Shown here: positions 51,801 through 62,128 of the stretch, piece after piece
Layout: each line of letters begins with the position of its first letter
Numbering within the stretch: position 1 is the first letter of the stretch
Origin: Apostichopus japonicus
Lineage: Eukaryota; Echinodermata; Holothuroidea; Aspidochirotida; Stichopodidae
NCBI RefSeq assembly: GCF_037975245.1
Contig: NC_092580.1
Location: 28,859,501-28,923,500 of the forward strand
DNA length: 64,000 bases
Direction of reading: 5' to 3'
Notes under the pieces: generated by a model
Told to the model about the DNA's origin: nothing
The model's input: the letters and a program-made list of their open reading frames with translations, nothing else
Databases searched by the model: none
Position numbers and translations under genes: made by a program

Positions 51801-54800
51801 TTAAACCGAATGGGATAACAATTGGTATAAAACATACGAGACACATCTTGAATATTTTGGAAGCGATGTAAATAATGTCCATCTTGTATCTATGATAAAC
51901 GACGCTATAGAGAGAAAACTAGAAGTCTTGGTACTGGACAATTTTATTCCTTCTCAACCTTTCTACAACAAAAAAGAGAAAGTGAGAGACATATACAATA
52001 CCGAGATCATTTCATGGTCTGATCATTTGTGACCTAACCCTAATTTAGAACATTTAACAGATTAGACTTAACCTATCACCTTGTTACGAATGTGTGGGCA
52101 TAATAGTTAGGGCGGCAGCGGGTGCAATATGCTCTTGCTCAATATGGTTTTTTTTCAGGTAAAAATGTTGACAGGTGATTGCTATTCATAAACTTTTGAA
52201 CTCCTTAACAACCTAAAGCAGCAGTGGAACAGATTATACAAGACAATGTGTGTCCTGGTAAACGTGATACTGCGTGATTAGTGCAATGTTGTCGATATAG
52301 CAATATAGAGATAACATAAGCAACAGGCAGACATGTGCCTTCCGCCTTCTGTTCGTATCTCACCCCTCACCATATACTTCATGTAAATCGTCTACGGAAA
52401 GCAAGGCATGGGGAAGAGCGAAACAGACAAAGTTCAGTGCTTTGTGTTGCATTGTTGATAGAGAATCGCATCATGAATTGCACTTCAGTGCAGGGGGGTA
52501 GGAGCCGGGTGGCACTGGGGCACGTGCCCCCCCCCCCCCACTTTTGCGAAATAGCAAATGAAATGTGCCCTTTGATGAAGAACTGTCTTTTGGATATTTA
52601 AGCCTTTGTTCATTTTAATATTTTATTTTAATTAATCACCTGCACCATACAGTAATAGTATTGATAGCATACTAACACATCATATATCTTTAAGTGATAT
52701 GACCGGTGTGTATCAGTTTATAGCATAACCAGTGGTGGTTGTGGAATGAGAAAATGCCCCTCTGATGTTGTGCCGCCCCCACTTTTGGAAGCTTCCTAAC
52801 CCCTGCTTCAGTGATAATGTTGGACACCTACTCACATGAGGCAGTTATTCTTGACATCATTGTAACTTCCCAGTGATATCAGAGAACCGACACCGACACC
52901 GTAGGAGAAAAATATTTGGGTAGCAGCATCCACCCAAACCTTGAGAAGAAGAAGAAGAAAAAGGAGAACGGAACATCACATGACAGGTGGAAAATAAGAA
53001 GATGTTTGAACAATTCTGCCGACAAAATGATGAGTTCAATCATATTAAAAAGACGACCACAAACATGGTAAATTGTAAATATTTTTTACCTCTCATAATA
53101 CATAAAAATATGAATTGATGTAATTGTGGTTGTAACATAACTGTATTCTTCTAGTGTTAGTCCTCACTATTAACCGGACTATTGCATAATTTGGATAAAA
53201 CATATTCCTGTATAGATGTAAACTATTCCAACAGTTGAAATTATTGTAAACAATGACGTAACTTGACACAGCCAAGAATTTACCGTTATGTTACTTTAAC
53301 AATATACTTATATATCAGAGCCTGATAATTGTAGTTCATACTGAACGTGGACAAAAATAATGTTTGAAGTGCCCGTTGGATCTATGACGTAATCTGTCTA
53401 CATAACTGTTTAACAGACTGCATTCAGGTTTGGCAATGCTCCGAGACACCCAGACAAACTTTTGACCTTTCAGTCAGAATAATCCTGGCATTCCGGCTCT
53501 GAGACTTGTGTGTCAGATGCTTAATAGTTTATGTCTAGGCATGTTTCGCCCATGTGTACAATGGATGATGACATATGGTCTGATATGCTCTTATCTGAAC
53601 CGATTCCTTTTCACAGACCGAATGTCTGATCAAAATTTGCAGGAAACTAGATGCACCTCCCCGAGTCAACTCAGGGTATACCATTCGCCACCCTTACCAT
53701 GCCTGTGCTACCTCCAGCAACTGTTATATCACCAAGATGATGCAAAACCTATGACACATAACAATATTTCAAAAAAACATAAATGGCTTTATTTCCTTTG
53801 ACCTGCTTTGGTATCACAGGCTGTATACATTTATTCTTATCTTGCAATGTGCAACGACTTGTTTTTTAAGTACCACCCTCATCGGATTTGAGAAGCATTC
53901 CAAGTTGAACAGACAGATAAAAAGTCATGCAGTAATTAATTCAGAAGGTCGGATAGAATGACATTGATACATAATATATTGGTACAGTATAGCTACGTCG
54001 TATATTGGTTGAGTATCGACTTCATCTCAGCACGATAGTGTCGATCCCTATACAGACAGCAATTATGACTTTGGTCTGTCTTGCTTTCACTGTATATGAC
54101 AACAATGTTTAACAATGACTTCATCACTTACCGTTGGCGATGTTAGTTTCCCCCATGTCGGTGTAATAAAGTAATAGATTCCCTTTCCTGCCCCTGGTAA
54201 TGTTGCTCCACGAACCAGTAAAATGGTTAGGATGATGTAAGGACATAAAGCAGTGACATACACGATCTGAAAAGCGAGAAATACGGGTAACACCGGTCAG
54301 TGTAGTTTTAAAAAACCAGGTCAACGGTTGAAGTATACGGTGACAACATCAAATGCTGGGAAGAACCTTGCAATGTCTGCACTTTAGGTAACTTTAAGTG
54401 CCGTGCATCTATTCTACTTTGATTAAAACCTTCAGATATAGAACGCTCAACTTATGTTAAATGTTACTACCAAGAGATGCGAAAGACTCTTTTTTTGGGA
54501 GGGGGGGGGGGGGGCAAATGAGCCACGTATCTATTTGAAAGGAAATTTGCAGAATAATGGATTAATTGAACAAATATGTTTTTTATCTTCAAACGTGAAA
54601 GCAAGGGATTTATACTCTGTTGGTGGATAACAGTGGACAATAATAGCTTTCAAATTAGTCTTAAACTCTCTTATATTGGTTGGTCCAATTGTTGTAGCTT
54701 GAACTAACCTTTCCTGTTTGCTTAACTCCTCTGCATATACAAACATAGCACAATGCCCAAGCTAAGACTAGACATCCCAGGAGTTCCCATCGTATATTTC

Positions 54801-57800
54801 CGATGTCATCGATCCCGCTACTTACTTCCAAAACACGTTTCCTAGAAAATATAGAGGTAAATATCGATTGGTAAAACAGAAAAAAATGCTCTTCAAATTG
54901 ATGTCGGTCAAAGGTGATATCGAACGAGGCGAAAAAACAAAAGGCATTCTTCCATCTCGTGTAACGCTCTATGGTAATTTTGTTTTTCTATTAAACTGAT
55001 AAACTATGGCTACATTTTAAAATTATCATATCTTATTGGTTAGTGTTACATCACGTTGTTCTAAGAACAATATCGAACGATTGAACTTGATATAAAAAAG
55101 GACAAAGTTCGTAAGGTTGAGGGTTTTTCGTTTAGACTTATCTCTTCCCATCGGTTCTCAAATAGCTCATGTATTTACATATAAACACAATAAAAAGAAT
55201 GTATACTTAGACAGAATTTCGATAAAGAAGAACTGAATATCAAGTTGTGCCGAATGGAGCAGTACACGAGTGTGGATAGTCTCGAAAAAAAAAAACACAA
55301 AACAATGAGGCCTACACATAAGCAAAGTTTTATGTAACAAATCTCTTTGTTCCTTAATTTCCTTTTTCTTTGATGGAAATTAGGTTTTACGAATATAATC
55401 CGCATCTTCATTACCACATAAATGCTTATAATGCTTAATGATCACATTCGTAATACTAGCTGGGTGAGTTTCATGATTACACCCCCCACCCCCCCCGCCC
55501 ACCCCCCGCTCCGCTTCCCAAATGTTTATTTTAATCGATTCATCTAAATAATATCATAGAGAGGGAGCATCCGTACTGAGGAATCTACCATCTTGCAAAC
55601 TTGTGTAAAAGTAAGTTGGCCTGACGTTTCGATCCTAGCAGGATCTTCTTCAGAGGCTAAATGAAGAAGATCCTGAAGAAGATCCTGCTAGGATCGAAAC
55701 GTCAGGCCAACTTACTTTTACACATTCTATTACACAGGCTCTCTAGTGGATAAGCAGTTTGCTAACAGTTTTATTTTATTTTGATCTTGCAAACTTAATT
55801 CCACATATATATATATATACATCCATTCGAGGATAAAGACACAAAAATGATATACAATAATGAAGAAGAAGAAGATTAAATTGTACAGAAGATGAGCCCC
55901 AATCTGTAAACAAGTTTGTTTAAAGTCACGTCATGTTATATATGGCAATGTAATGTACTATATCTCAAATCGATCATCTTAATACTTACTCCCAAAACTG
56001 TTGAGCAGGAGATTGTCCAAATATGTTTGGAACTAATGATCCATTTTTGGAGATGAAGAATCCCACAGTCACATTCTCTTGAAGGGTTGGGTCGTTACAA
56101 TATTCATCCGTCCAGTATCCAAGGCAATCTCCCCAAGGGAGCTTTGTTGTGAATGAGGAAAAGAGGAAAAAGAATGCCCAGCTACAGATCACTATGTAGT
56201 AAGTGCAAAAGAATATCGCTACCGTTAACGCACTGTAGCCAATCCCTGTTGGGGGAGAAAAAAAGAGGGTTTAAAGTAGGCTAGATATTGGTACCTGTAT
56301 TTAAGCTTTCATCTAAAGAGGAAACTAATATTTCTAAAAGCATTAGTCAAGAACTCGTTCGGTACTCCATTGAAATACAGTTTACAAAAAAATATGTCAA
56401 CAAATAAAGTCAAGTTTGAGACGAGACATGATGGTAACGACAGCAACCCTTTAACGACGTTGTCCACTTTTGTCAGACAATAATATGGTCACACCGCAAC
56501 AAAGATGAAAAATTTATTTTCGAAGCCTGCTGGTGAACATAATAAATTACCAAAAACAATTACAACTTAATAAAAAGGACAATAAAATGAAATTCGCATG
56601 CTAAACGTAACCAAGGTAACCATACAGCATTGTAGTGAAAATTGTGACGACATTAGGAATTAAATGAGTACCAGAGCATCTGTCAATTATGACGCCGGTG
56701 GTAAATACCAGTAACAAGATTTCCCATTTGATGACTTCCTGTCCTATCCTGGTACAATGACATGAATATAGGTTACTTTAGAGTATATATCGGAGATACA
56801 GTTGGCCGAGTGGAACAACTTCATATCCTTGCATTTGCGACACGTTGCATCCTGAGTCTGTGTGCACCATGTGTTCAAACGATCGGACGAATGGTGTTAT
56901 AAATCATTCTTATAGAATCATCACAAAAATCAAGCAGCAATCGCATGGGAACACTTCCGCGAAAATGAATGCAAATTGCAAATGTTCATGTGAAAGTATT
57001 GTCCCAAATTATCAATTATTTCCAAATCATTCACTATTGATCTCCCTTAAAATAAAATCACGGTTCGCACAAAGTAATCCACCACCGGTTTTATATTCAT
57101 ATTCTCAGTTGCAGAAATTTGCATCGATATGTTGCGAGATAAACATTGAAATTTTTCCAGACAATGCTAAGATTGGAAGAGCCAATCCATCAATTTTCCA
57201 TAGTACACCGTAATCGTTGTGAGTACTTCAAGAGTGCACAAAATATGATTAAGAGTAGTGCAAATGTGAATTATTTTAAGACTGATATAACTGAGGGATA
57301 TGAATATGCAGCATTGTAGTAATATTTGCTTTCATATCTCTCTTGTCATCTGTATTTTGCCGGGCGGGGGTGGGGGTTATCACCTGGTACCAAGGTTGTG
57401 ATTTAAAAGTAACAAGGTGTGATCATATCATATGAAAATATTTTGGATTACCTTTTTGTATGTTTTGCTTTGCTTTTTAACCTCGGAATGGGTAGGATTC
57501 CGACACTATCAACAAGGGGATGTTAAGTAGAATAGTTGATGAAATTTGCGAATTATGAATAACAGAATTACGATAAGAAAACAAGTGAATGTGCGTGAGG
57601 AGCGGAGGAGAAGGGAACATCATAAACAAGTGAAGGAAGACGGGGAGGAGGAGGAGGAGAAATAACGGCATAAAACATGCGAAAGAGAGGTTATGAAAAA
57701 TGCAAGTAACATACTGCAGGCATAATGTTCGCAGTCATAATGTTCTGTAGGCCTATTGTCGACATAACCGCCTGTGGCATTGATGCGACAAATAAGTGGG

Positions 57801-60800
57801 AGGGAACCAAGACTACCCAACCCCAGTGCCGCGGCTCTGTAAGGGCAAGTGGGTATAGAGATGTCATTGATATGCCTTCAGTTTCCTTGGAACGTTGGAA
57901 CTTTACCTCTCTAATATGTAATATTACATTTGGTGATGTATCTAGTACCACCTATATAACCTAGGAATATATACTGCCTACTGCCTATAGTACTACAATC
58001 TTCCCTAACTGAACACAATCAGTCAATTGATGTCGTCACGGCACGGTAATTCATGATGTTTTATACTCGTGTTCGTGTTCTCGCCAAGTAGAATTGGTTG
58101 GCACTGAACCAAACACGAGGCGGGACAACTTACACGATGACCCCCGAGTTTATATTCCACACCGAAAGCATAATTTTCGCTTCGTCATCCGAACGACGAT
58201 AGACCTACGTATCTTTCGCGGCTATGGAAAATTTATGGCTAAAATGATCGGCTGGGCTGCCTTTACGGGAGGTTGTGTTGACATTCTTGAGATATTTTGC
58301 ATGGGCACTATACAGCAGGTACATTCTGTGTGTGTGTATTACAGCATTATTGCCGGAAAAAAAGGGGGTAAAGATAACCCGGTCGATCGAGCGCAAGTCG
58401 AAACCAATTGTACTGATAAAGTAAATAAAAGCCTCAGACAACTGTAAATAAACCCCATTTTCCAAAACCGGTTTGAACAGGCTCGTCGCCTACAGAAGGA
58501 CGGATCCCTATATACTAGGAGGTATTCTGCGCTACATTGTATAGCTGCATCCTTTGTGCCGCCATGTTGTTCATTAACTTAAATGTATTCATTAAAGTTA
58601 CGAAAATTATTCCATGCCAAATTTCTTGTAAAAGAAGATCGATGAGCAGAGACAGTTCAAGAGCGACACCCAGTTCTCTGAACTCCAAGAGCGGGAGGCG
58701 TGTAGTATAGGTTTAACCATAAGTTGGGGGAAAATACAAACAAAACCTCATTTTCTAAACCGGTTTGAACATGCCCACCGACATCGTGACGTAAAATGTT
58801 GTTGAACCATGAGATAATCAGTATTGTCTTCTCACAGAGGGGAACATAAGTTTTCTTTTTTTCATTTAATCTCAACAGGACATTCATTTATTCAATTTAA
58901 AGAATTCCTCATATGATTGTTTGTTTGCGTTACATTGTAGCATAAAAATTACACTTCCTTGTTTGAACCGGTTTGGGATATGCCCACCGACATGTTTTCA
59001 TCTGGTTATACGACACCGATCAACACAGTGAACGCACTAAGCTTAGCACAGCACGGCACATCGCAGAAAAGTACATACAAAAAAAAAACCGTAGCCTTAC
59101 AGCACGGCAAAACGATATCCACTTCCAGCCGCCATTTTTGTTGTCCCTAGACATTGCATTATGCAACCTGATCTCTTAATGAGATGAAGAACTTTCCCCT
59201 AAATCCTCTTACGTAAAGACCCGCCGCAGTGATATGCGAGTCTGCAGTCCGGAAAGAATGTTTATTATTTCTGCTCTTCATTCAGATTGATATATGATAA
59301 ATCATACAGATATAGTTCATCCAATTCATTCATAACATTGAGTATGAAGAAAATTGTTGCTGGTTATTTTCACACACATAAAAGTCTACGACGTTATGGT
59401 TGATGGTGGTCTGAATAAACATAAGGGTGTGACTATTTGACACGGATATGAGCTGCACAACAGTCGTTATTTGAGAAATATTTTACTCATTGTCTGACAG
59501 ATTTGTTTTTAACTACCAACAGATAAAGGTAAAAGTTGAGTTCATTGTGCAAAATACTGGAGTATGAAAACAGTTGGAAACAGGGTTCGAGGCTGTTCAA
59601 TCATTGTACAAACGGCTTTTTCTTCACGGCTTTGTAACACCGAATGTAACAAAATGCAATGATGCCTTCCATATTTATTTAGGGTTTATATTTTATAAAG
59701 GTGTGAGAAACATTGCAGGAAGTATTCCAACGTTTGACTACGAAATGTAAACATATTGTATATTGCATTGAAATACGACTACAGAGGACAGAATATGTTA
59801 ATGTCTCAAGTAAATCATTCAAAAAGGTTTGTTTGGGCTCTCAGATGAACACATATTGACGCCAAATATTCTGGTTTAATATTTTTTTATTAGTCAACTT
59901 CATATCAATGATGTACTTCATGCAATGCATTGACAATCATCAAAGTCATAGTATATCGGAATAGCACTGGAACAAACGCTCTTTCACCTGTTTGTTGTTA
60001 CAAGTATAATGCCGAAGTCGTAGCAGAATTAAAGGCTCTTTTTTTTTGGGGGGGGGGGGTTCAGTATATTTACTGAATCTCAAAATGGACATTTAAGACC
60101 AAATTTGTGTTCCGAAATGAAATTTTGAATGGTACATGTGATCTGATGATGATGATGACGATGATGATGATGATAACGATGATGGGAAAATTGATATTGT
60201 GGCTAACATACATATATATCTGTTTTATTTTGCCTCTTATCATAATTATGTTATTCAGCTATGATTGATCACTCTTAGACGTGTAACGTTAACTTATAAA
60301 TTTCATATTTTGATATTTATTATACATAATGTCCATGCATACCTATTTAACAAATGTGACATTTACGTAATTACGTTATCAAAGAGGATCGCATCCGGTC
60401 AAATGCCTATATGTAACGGTGACTTAAATCATTAATTTGAACTGTAAATCATCTAGTTTGTTTCACATGAGGATGTTAGCAGCTGAGATATTGAAATGAT
60501 CTTACTTCAGGTCATAAGTTTACAAACAAAAACTAAAATATAGTTAACTTAGGTATGTCGTGTAATGCCGCAATTCAAACATCTACAAATACCAACATTG
60601 TGACACATTCTGGAAAACTTTGTCCCCCCCCCCTTTAGTTAGTAGTGTAAATTGTGAAACTATTTTGATTCTACAAAATTATTTCAGAATATTTCCACTT
60701 CCATCTTCCTAGAGAAAATATATATTTACTAACGACTCAAAGCGTTTGCCATCACGCTATTGACCCATAGTCTTATAAGCTACACGTCCGATATAGAATG

Positions 60801-62128
60801 CGACACTATTTATCAATGCAAAGACTGTTCACAGATATATATTTAACAAGTTTAAGGTAAAGTGAAACACGTTATTGACTTACAGTTTCCTGTAGGTTGA
60901 AATTAAATATATCAATTTCCTGAAGAAACTAGTGAGGGACAATAAATCCTGTTTTGATATTATTTGCGCGAGACAGGTTTGTTTGATAGATGTACAGTTA
61001 TCTATACAGACTTTGCAACCGCATCTCAACGACTGCTGTCTGCTGTCGCTTTATCAGCCAGGGAAATCCCACATTTTATCTTTATATTTTCTGAATGGTC
61101 TCGCCTAAAGTGATGAGTAAAATTTCACGATTCACACTTCTGATCCGATCCTTAGCAACATTTGTGTATCCCCTTACGATACAACATAACACAATTTATT
61201 ATACCACACATAATTATGATAAAACCAAAAGTAGGCACAAAGCAATTCGCAAAGCATTTAACAATGTTACAAAAACCATTGACAGTTCACCTGTGCTAAA
61301 CTTAATAACATGCATTACCTTGTCCGATGCACGAACTTGCATTAACTCTGTAAATGGGTTTATTGACCCAGTTAAGGTCCCATGTGTTACTCTCGGTAAG
61401 TCCTGTTTTGAATGGTGGTTGTGCGTGATAGACCGATGACCTAATTTATCAGCACGATGTGAGTATAGTTTAGTACAGCGAATAGAATCGTCACAAGTAT
61501 GAGAGCGGCATTCACGTTGACATGTTCCTACAAAACACATACCTTTACTGACATATAAAACACGCCCATCATAATCTTATGGACCACCTCTGACCCATAT
61601 TACCTACACTAGTAAATGCATCAAGGGCGTAGGAACCGGGGGGCTGGGGGGGGGGGGGCTGGGGGGGGGGGGGGGGGCGCCAGCCCCCCAGTGAAAAATA
61701 TGGGGGGGGGCGGAAGTATCGTTCCGCCCCCCGCTCCGCAAGTCAGAAAACCCCTTTTTCATTTCCAAATGAGAAAAAAATCTCATTTGAAGCACCAAAT
61801 TGCATCTAAGGCCACGTGAAAATGCAAAATTCTTTACAAAATGGAGTGGGTGTTGAAGTGTGACCATTGCGACATTCTGACCACTGCAACACTAACATAA
61901 AAGAAACACGTTTTACCTAGTTTATAGCTCATCTTAGTCGTGTATAGATCTAAATGGTTAACATGGAATAAATTCACGGTAAGGATAATAACCAACCTTT
62001 CAGAATGGGAAACATCTTCCAAACAGTGATACCTCCTTGTTGAAATAGTTGCCCCATGCTTATTTCGAGAAGAAATAAAGGGATCCCACAACAGAAGAGA
62101 GATATGAAGTACGGAACTAGAAATGCAC
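45581..62128 (-). CDS. Gene B: SLC6-family transporter, 5'-partial (exons 2-12, 580 aa in window)
   Basis: Exons in transcription order: 62128-61997, 56245-55990, 54841-54709, 54266-54132, 52939-52836, 51611-51487, 50449-50337, 49180-49046, 48376-48173, 47831-47661, 45817-45581. All junctions read GT-AG on the - strand and join in frame. The product is a plasma-membrane Na+/Cl- symporter of the same subfamily as gene A, with TM2-TM12 present. Chloride-site residues are kept: the P-Y of TM2, T-Q-I-F-F-S in TM6, V-N-A-C-T-S in TM7. TM8 ends L-G-L-N-T-Q, with the same Asp-to-Asn change as A. Exon 1 (N-tail, TM1) is not found up to position 64000, so intron 1 exceeds 1.87 kb. Exons 2-11 match gene A in length exactly; only the last exon differs (237 against 195 nt). 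Substrate unknown. Confidence 0.95.
47661..47831 (-). CDS. Gene B exon 11: end of TM11 and TM12
   Basis: 171 nt, 57 codons. [17 protein letters not shown]12 and the K-G-S-I-R-K end. Acceptor cttttcag, donor AAG|gtgagt. Confidence 0.95.
48173..48376 (-). CDS. Gene B exon 10: TM10 and start of TM11
   Basis: 204 nt. [28 protein letters not shown] and M-L-G-F-E-P-G, ending A-I-S-G. Acceptor ttaacag, donor GGG|gtaaga. Confidence 0.95.
49046..49180 (-). CDS. Gene B exon 9: end of TM8, IL4 and TM9
   Basis: 135 nt. [16 protein letters not shown], the basic loop L-R-K-R-R-K and TM9. The acceptor atcaccag has a modest pyrimidine tract, but length and phase match gene A. Confidence 0.95.
49585..49748. 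repeat. Foldback (palindromic) element in intron 8 of gene B
   Basis: An imperfect palindrome of about 164 nt. Arms read acaaataatgaatggtt..., gcaaatatttcatgagttga, aaagatg and gttccattcaac, then a 13-nt loop (49663-49675) and the reverse complement. Probably a foldback MITE; its outer ends and target duplication are not resolved. Confidence 0.8.
50337..50449 (-). CDS. Gene B exon 8: EL4 and first part of TM8
   Basis: 113 nt. [12 protein letters not shown], then TM8 ending M-L-G-L-N-T-Q. The Asn-Thr pair at the Na2 position is shared with gene A. Confidence 0.95.
51487..51611 (-). CDS. Gene B exon 7: TM7
   Basis: 125 nt. D-T-V-I-V-G, V-N-A-C-T-S (chloride-site Asn and Ser) and [11 protein letters not shown]. 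Donor GAAG|gtaata, a better match to consensus than the gene A counterpart. Confidence 0.95.
52491..52805. mobile_element. hAT-type MITE copy 2, in intron 6 of gene B
   Basis: 315 bp. Ends are caggggggtaggagcc and, inverted, caggggttaggaagc. Flanked by the perfect 8-bp duplication cttcagtg (52483-52490 and 52806-52813). It is homologous to 28348-28672 in the opposite window orientation, hence the same orientation relative to its host gene. Confidence 0.9.
52836..52939 (-). CDS. Gene B exon 6: TM6
   Basis: 104 nt. [13 protein letters not shown], then the unwound G-V-G-V-G segment and S-L-G-S-Y-N. Donor AT|gtgagt. Confidence 0.95.
54132..54266 (-). CDS. Gene B exon 5: TM5 and EL3
   Basis: 135 nt. 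TM5 and the [12 protein letters not shown] motif, ending L-T-S-P-T as in gene A. Acceptor cttttcag, donor ACG|gtaagt. Confidence 0.95.
54709..54841 (-). CDS. Gene B exon 4: TM4
   Basis: 133 nt. S-S-G-I-D, I-R-W-E-L-L-G, TM4 and R-G-V-K-Q-T-G-K. The first split codon gives Glu (F-W-E), whereas gene A has Asp there. Confidence 0.95.
55602..55724. repeat. Perfect 52-nt inverted repeat with hammerhead-like core, intron 3 of gene B
   Basis: Arms 55602-55653 and 55673-55724 are exact reverse complements separated by 19 nt. Each arm contains, on one strand, CTGAAGA, a GATCC/GGATC stem with loop TGCTA, then GAAACGTC. This is a known-looking dispersed repeat, possibly the terminal part of a Penelope-like element (inference). 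Confidence 0.75.
55990..56245 (-). CDS. Gene B exon 3: TM3 and EL2
   Basis: 256 nt. C-T-Y-Y-I-V-I in TM3, then the identical [13 protein letters not shown] into EL2. EL2 has the cysteine pair and two N-glycosylation sequons (N-V-T and N-G-S) against one in gene A. By eye 53 of 85 residues equal gene A. Confidence 0.95.
60145..60185. repeat. (GAT)n microsatellite
   Basis: About a dozen gat/gac triplets in intron 2 of gene B. Confidence 0.85.
61619..61810. mobile_element. GC-rich MITE-like fragment
   Basis: Starts agggcgtaggaacc, like the hAT-MITE ends, followed by G13 and G17 runs, gcgccagcccccc and inverted ggggggcgg/ccgccccc blocks. No matching right terminus was found, so it may be truncated. 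Confidence 0.45.
61997..62128 (-). CDS. Gene B exon 2: TM2
   Basis: 132 nt. Opens G-A-F-L-V-P-Y, ends at the M-F-P-I-L-K stretch of IL1. By eye 31 of 45 residues equal gene A. Acceptor atttacag, donor G|gttggt. Confidence 0.93.

Larger units (their letters stand above)
56246..61996. other. Intron 2 of gene B
   Basis: 5.75 kb with no coding exon. A tRNA-like A-box phrase (ttggccgagtgg, near 56801) hints at another SINE relic. A (gatgat)n tract lies at about 60145-60185, G12 at 60048-60059, C10 at 60624-60633, and a GC-rich repeat at 61619-61810. The phrase aaccggtttgaaca occurs at 58466 and 58758, with a near copy at about 58966. Open frames of up to 122 codons (56845-57213, 58094-58447, 61095-61439) resemble no family I know. 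Confidence 0.55.

Noticed and set aside
56845-57213. 122-codon open frame on the + strand
   Set aside because: No recognisable domain; composition matches the surrounding intron.
58094-58447. 117-codon open frame on the + strand in intron 2 of gene B
   Set aside because: No family resemblance and no flanking exon partners; antisense intronic position makes chance likely.
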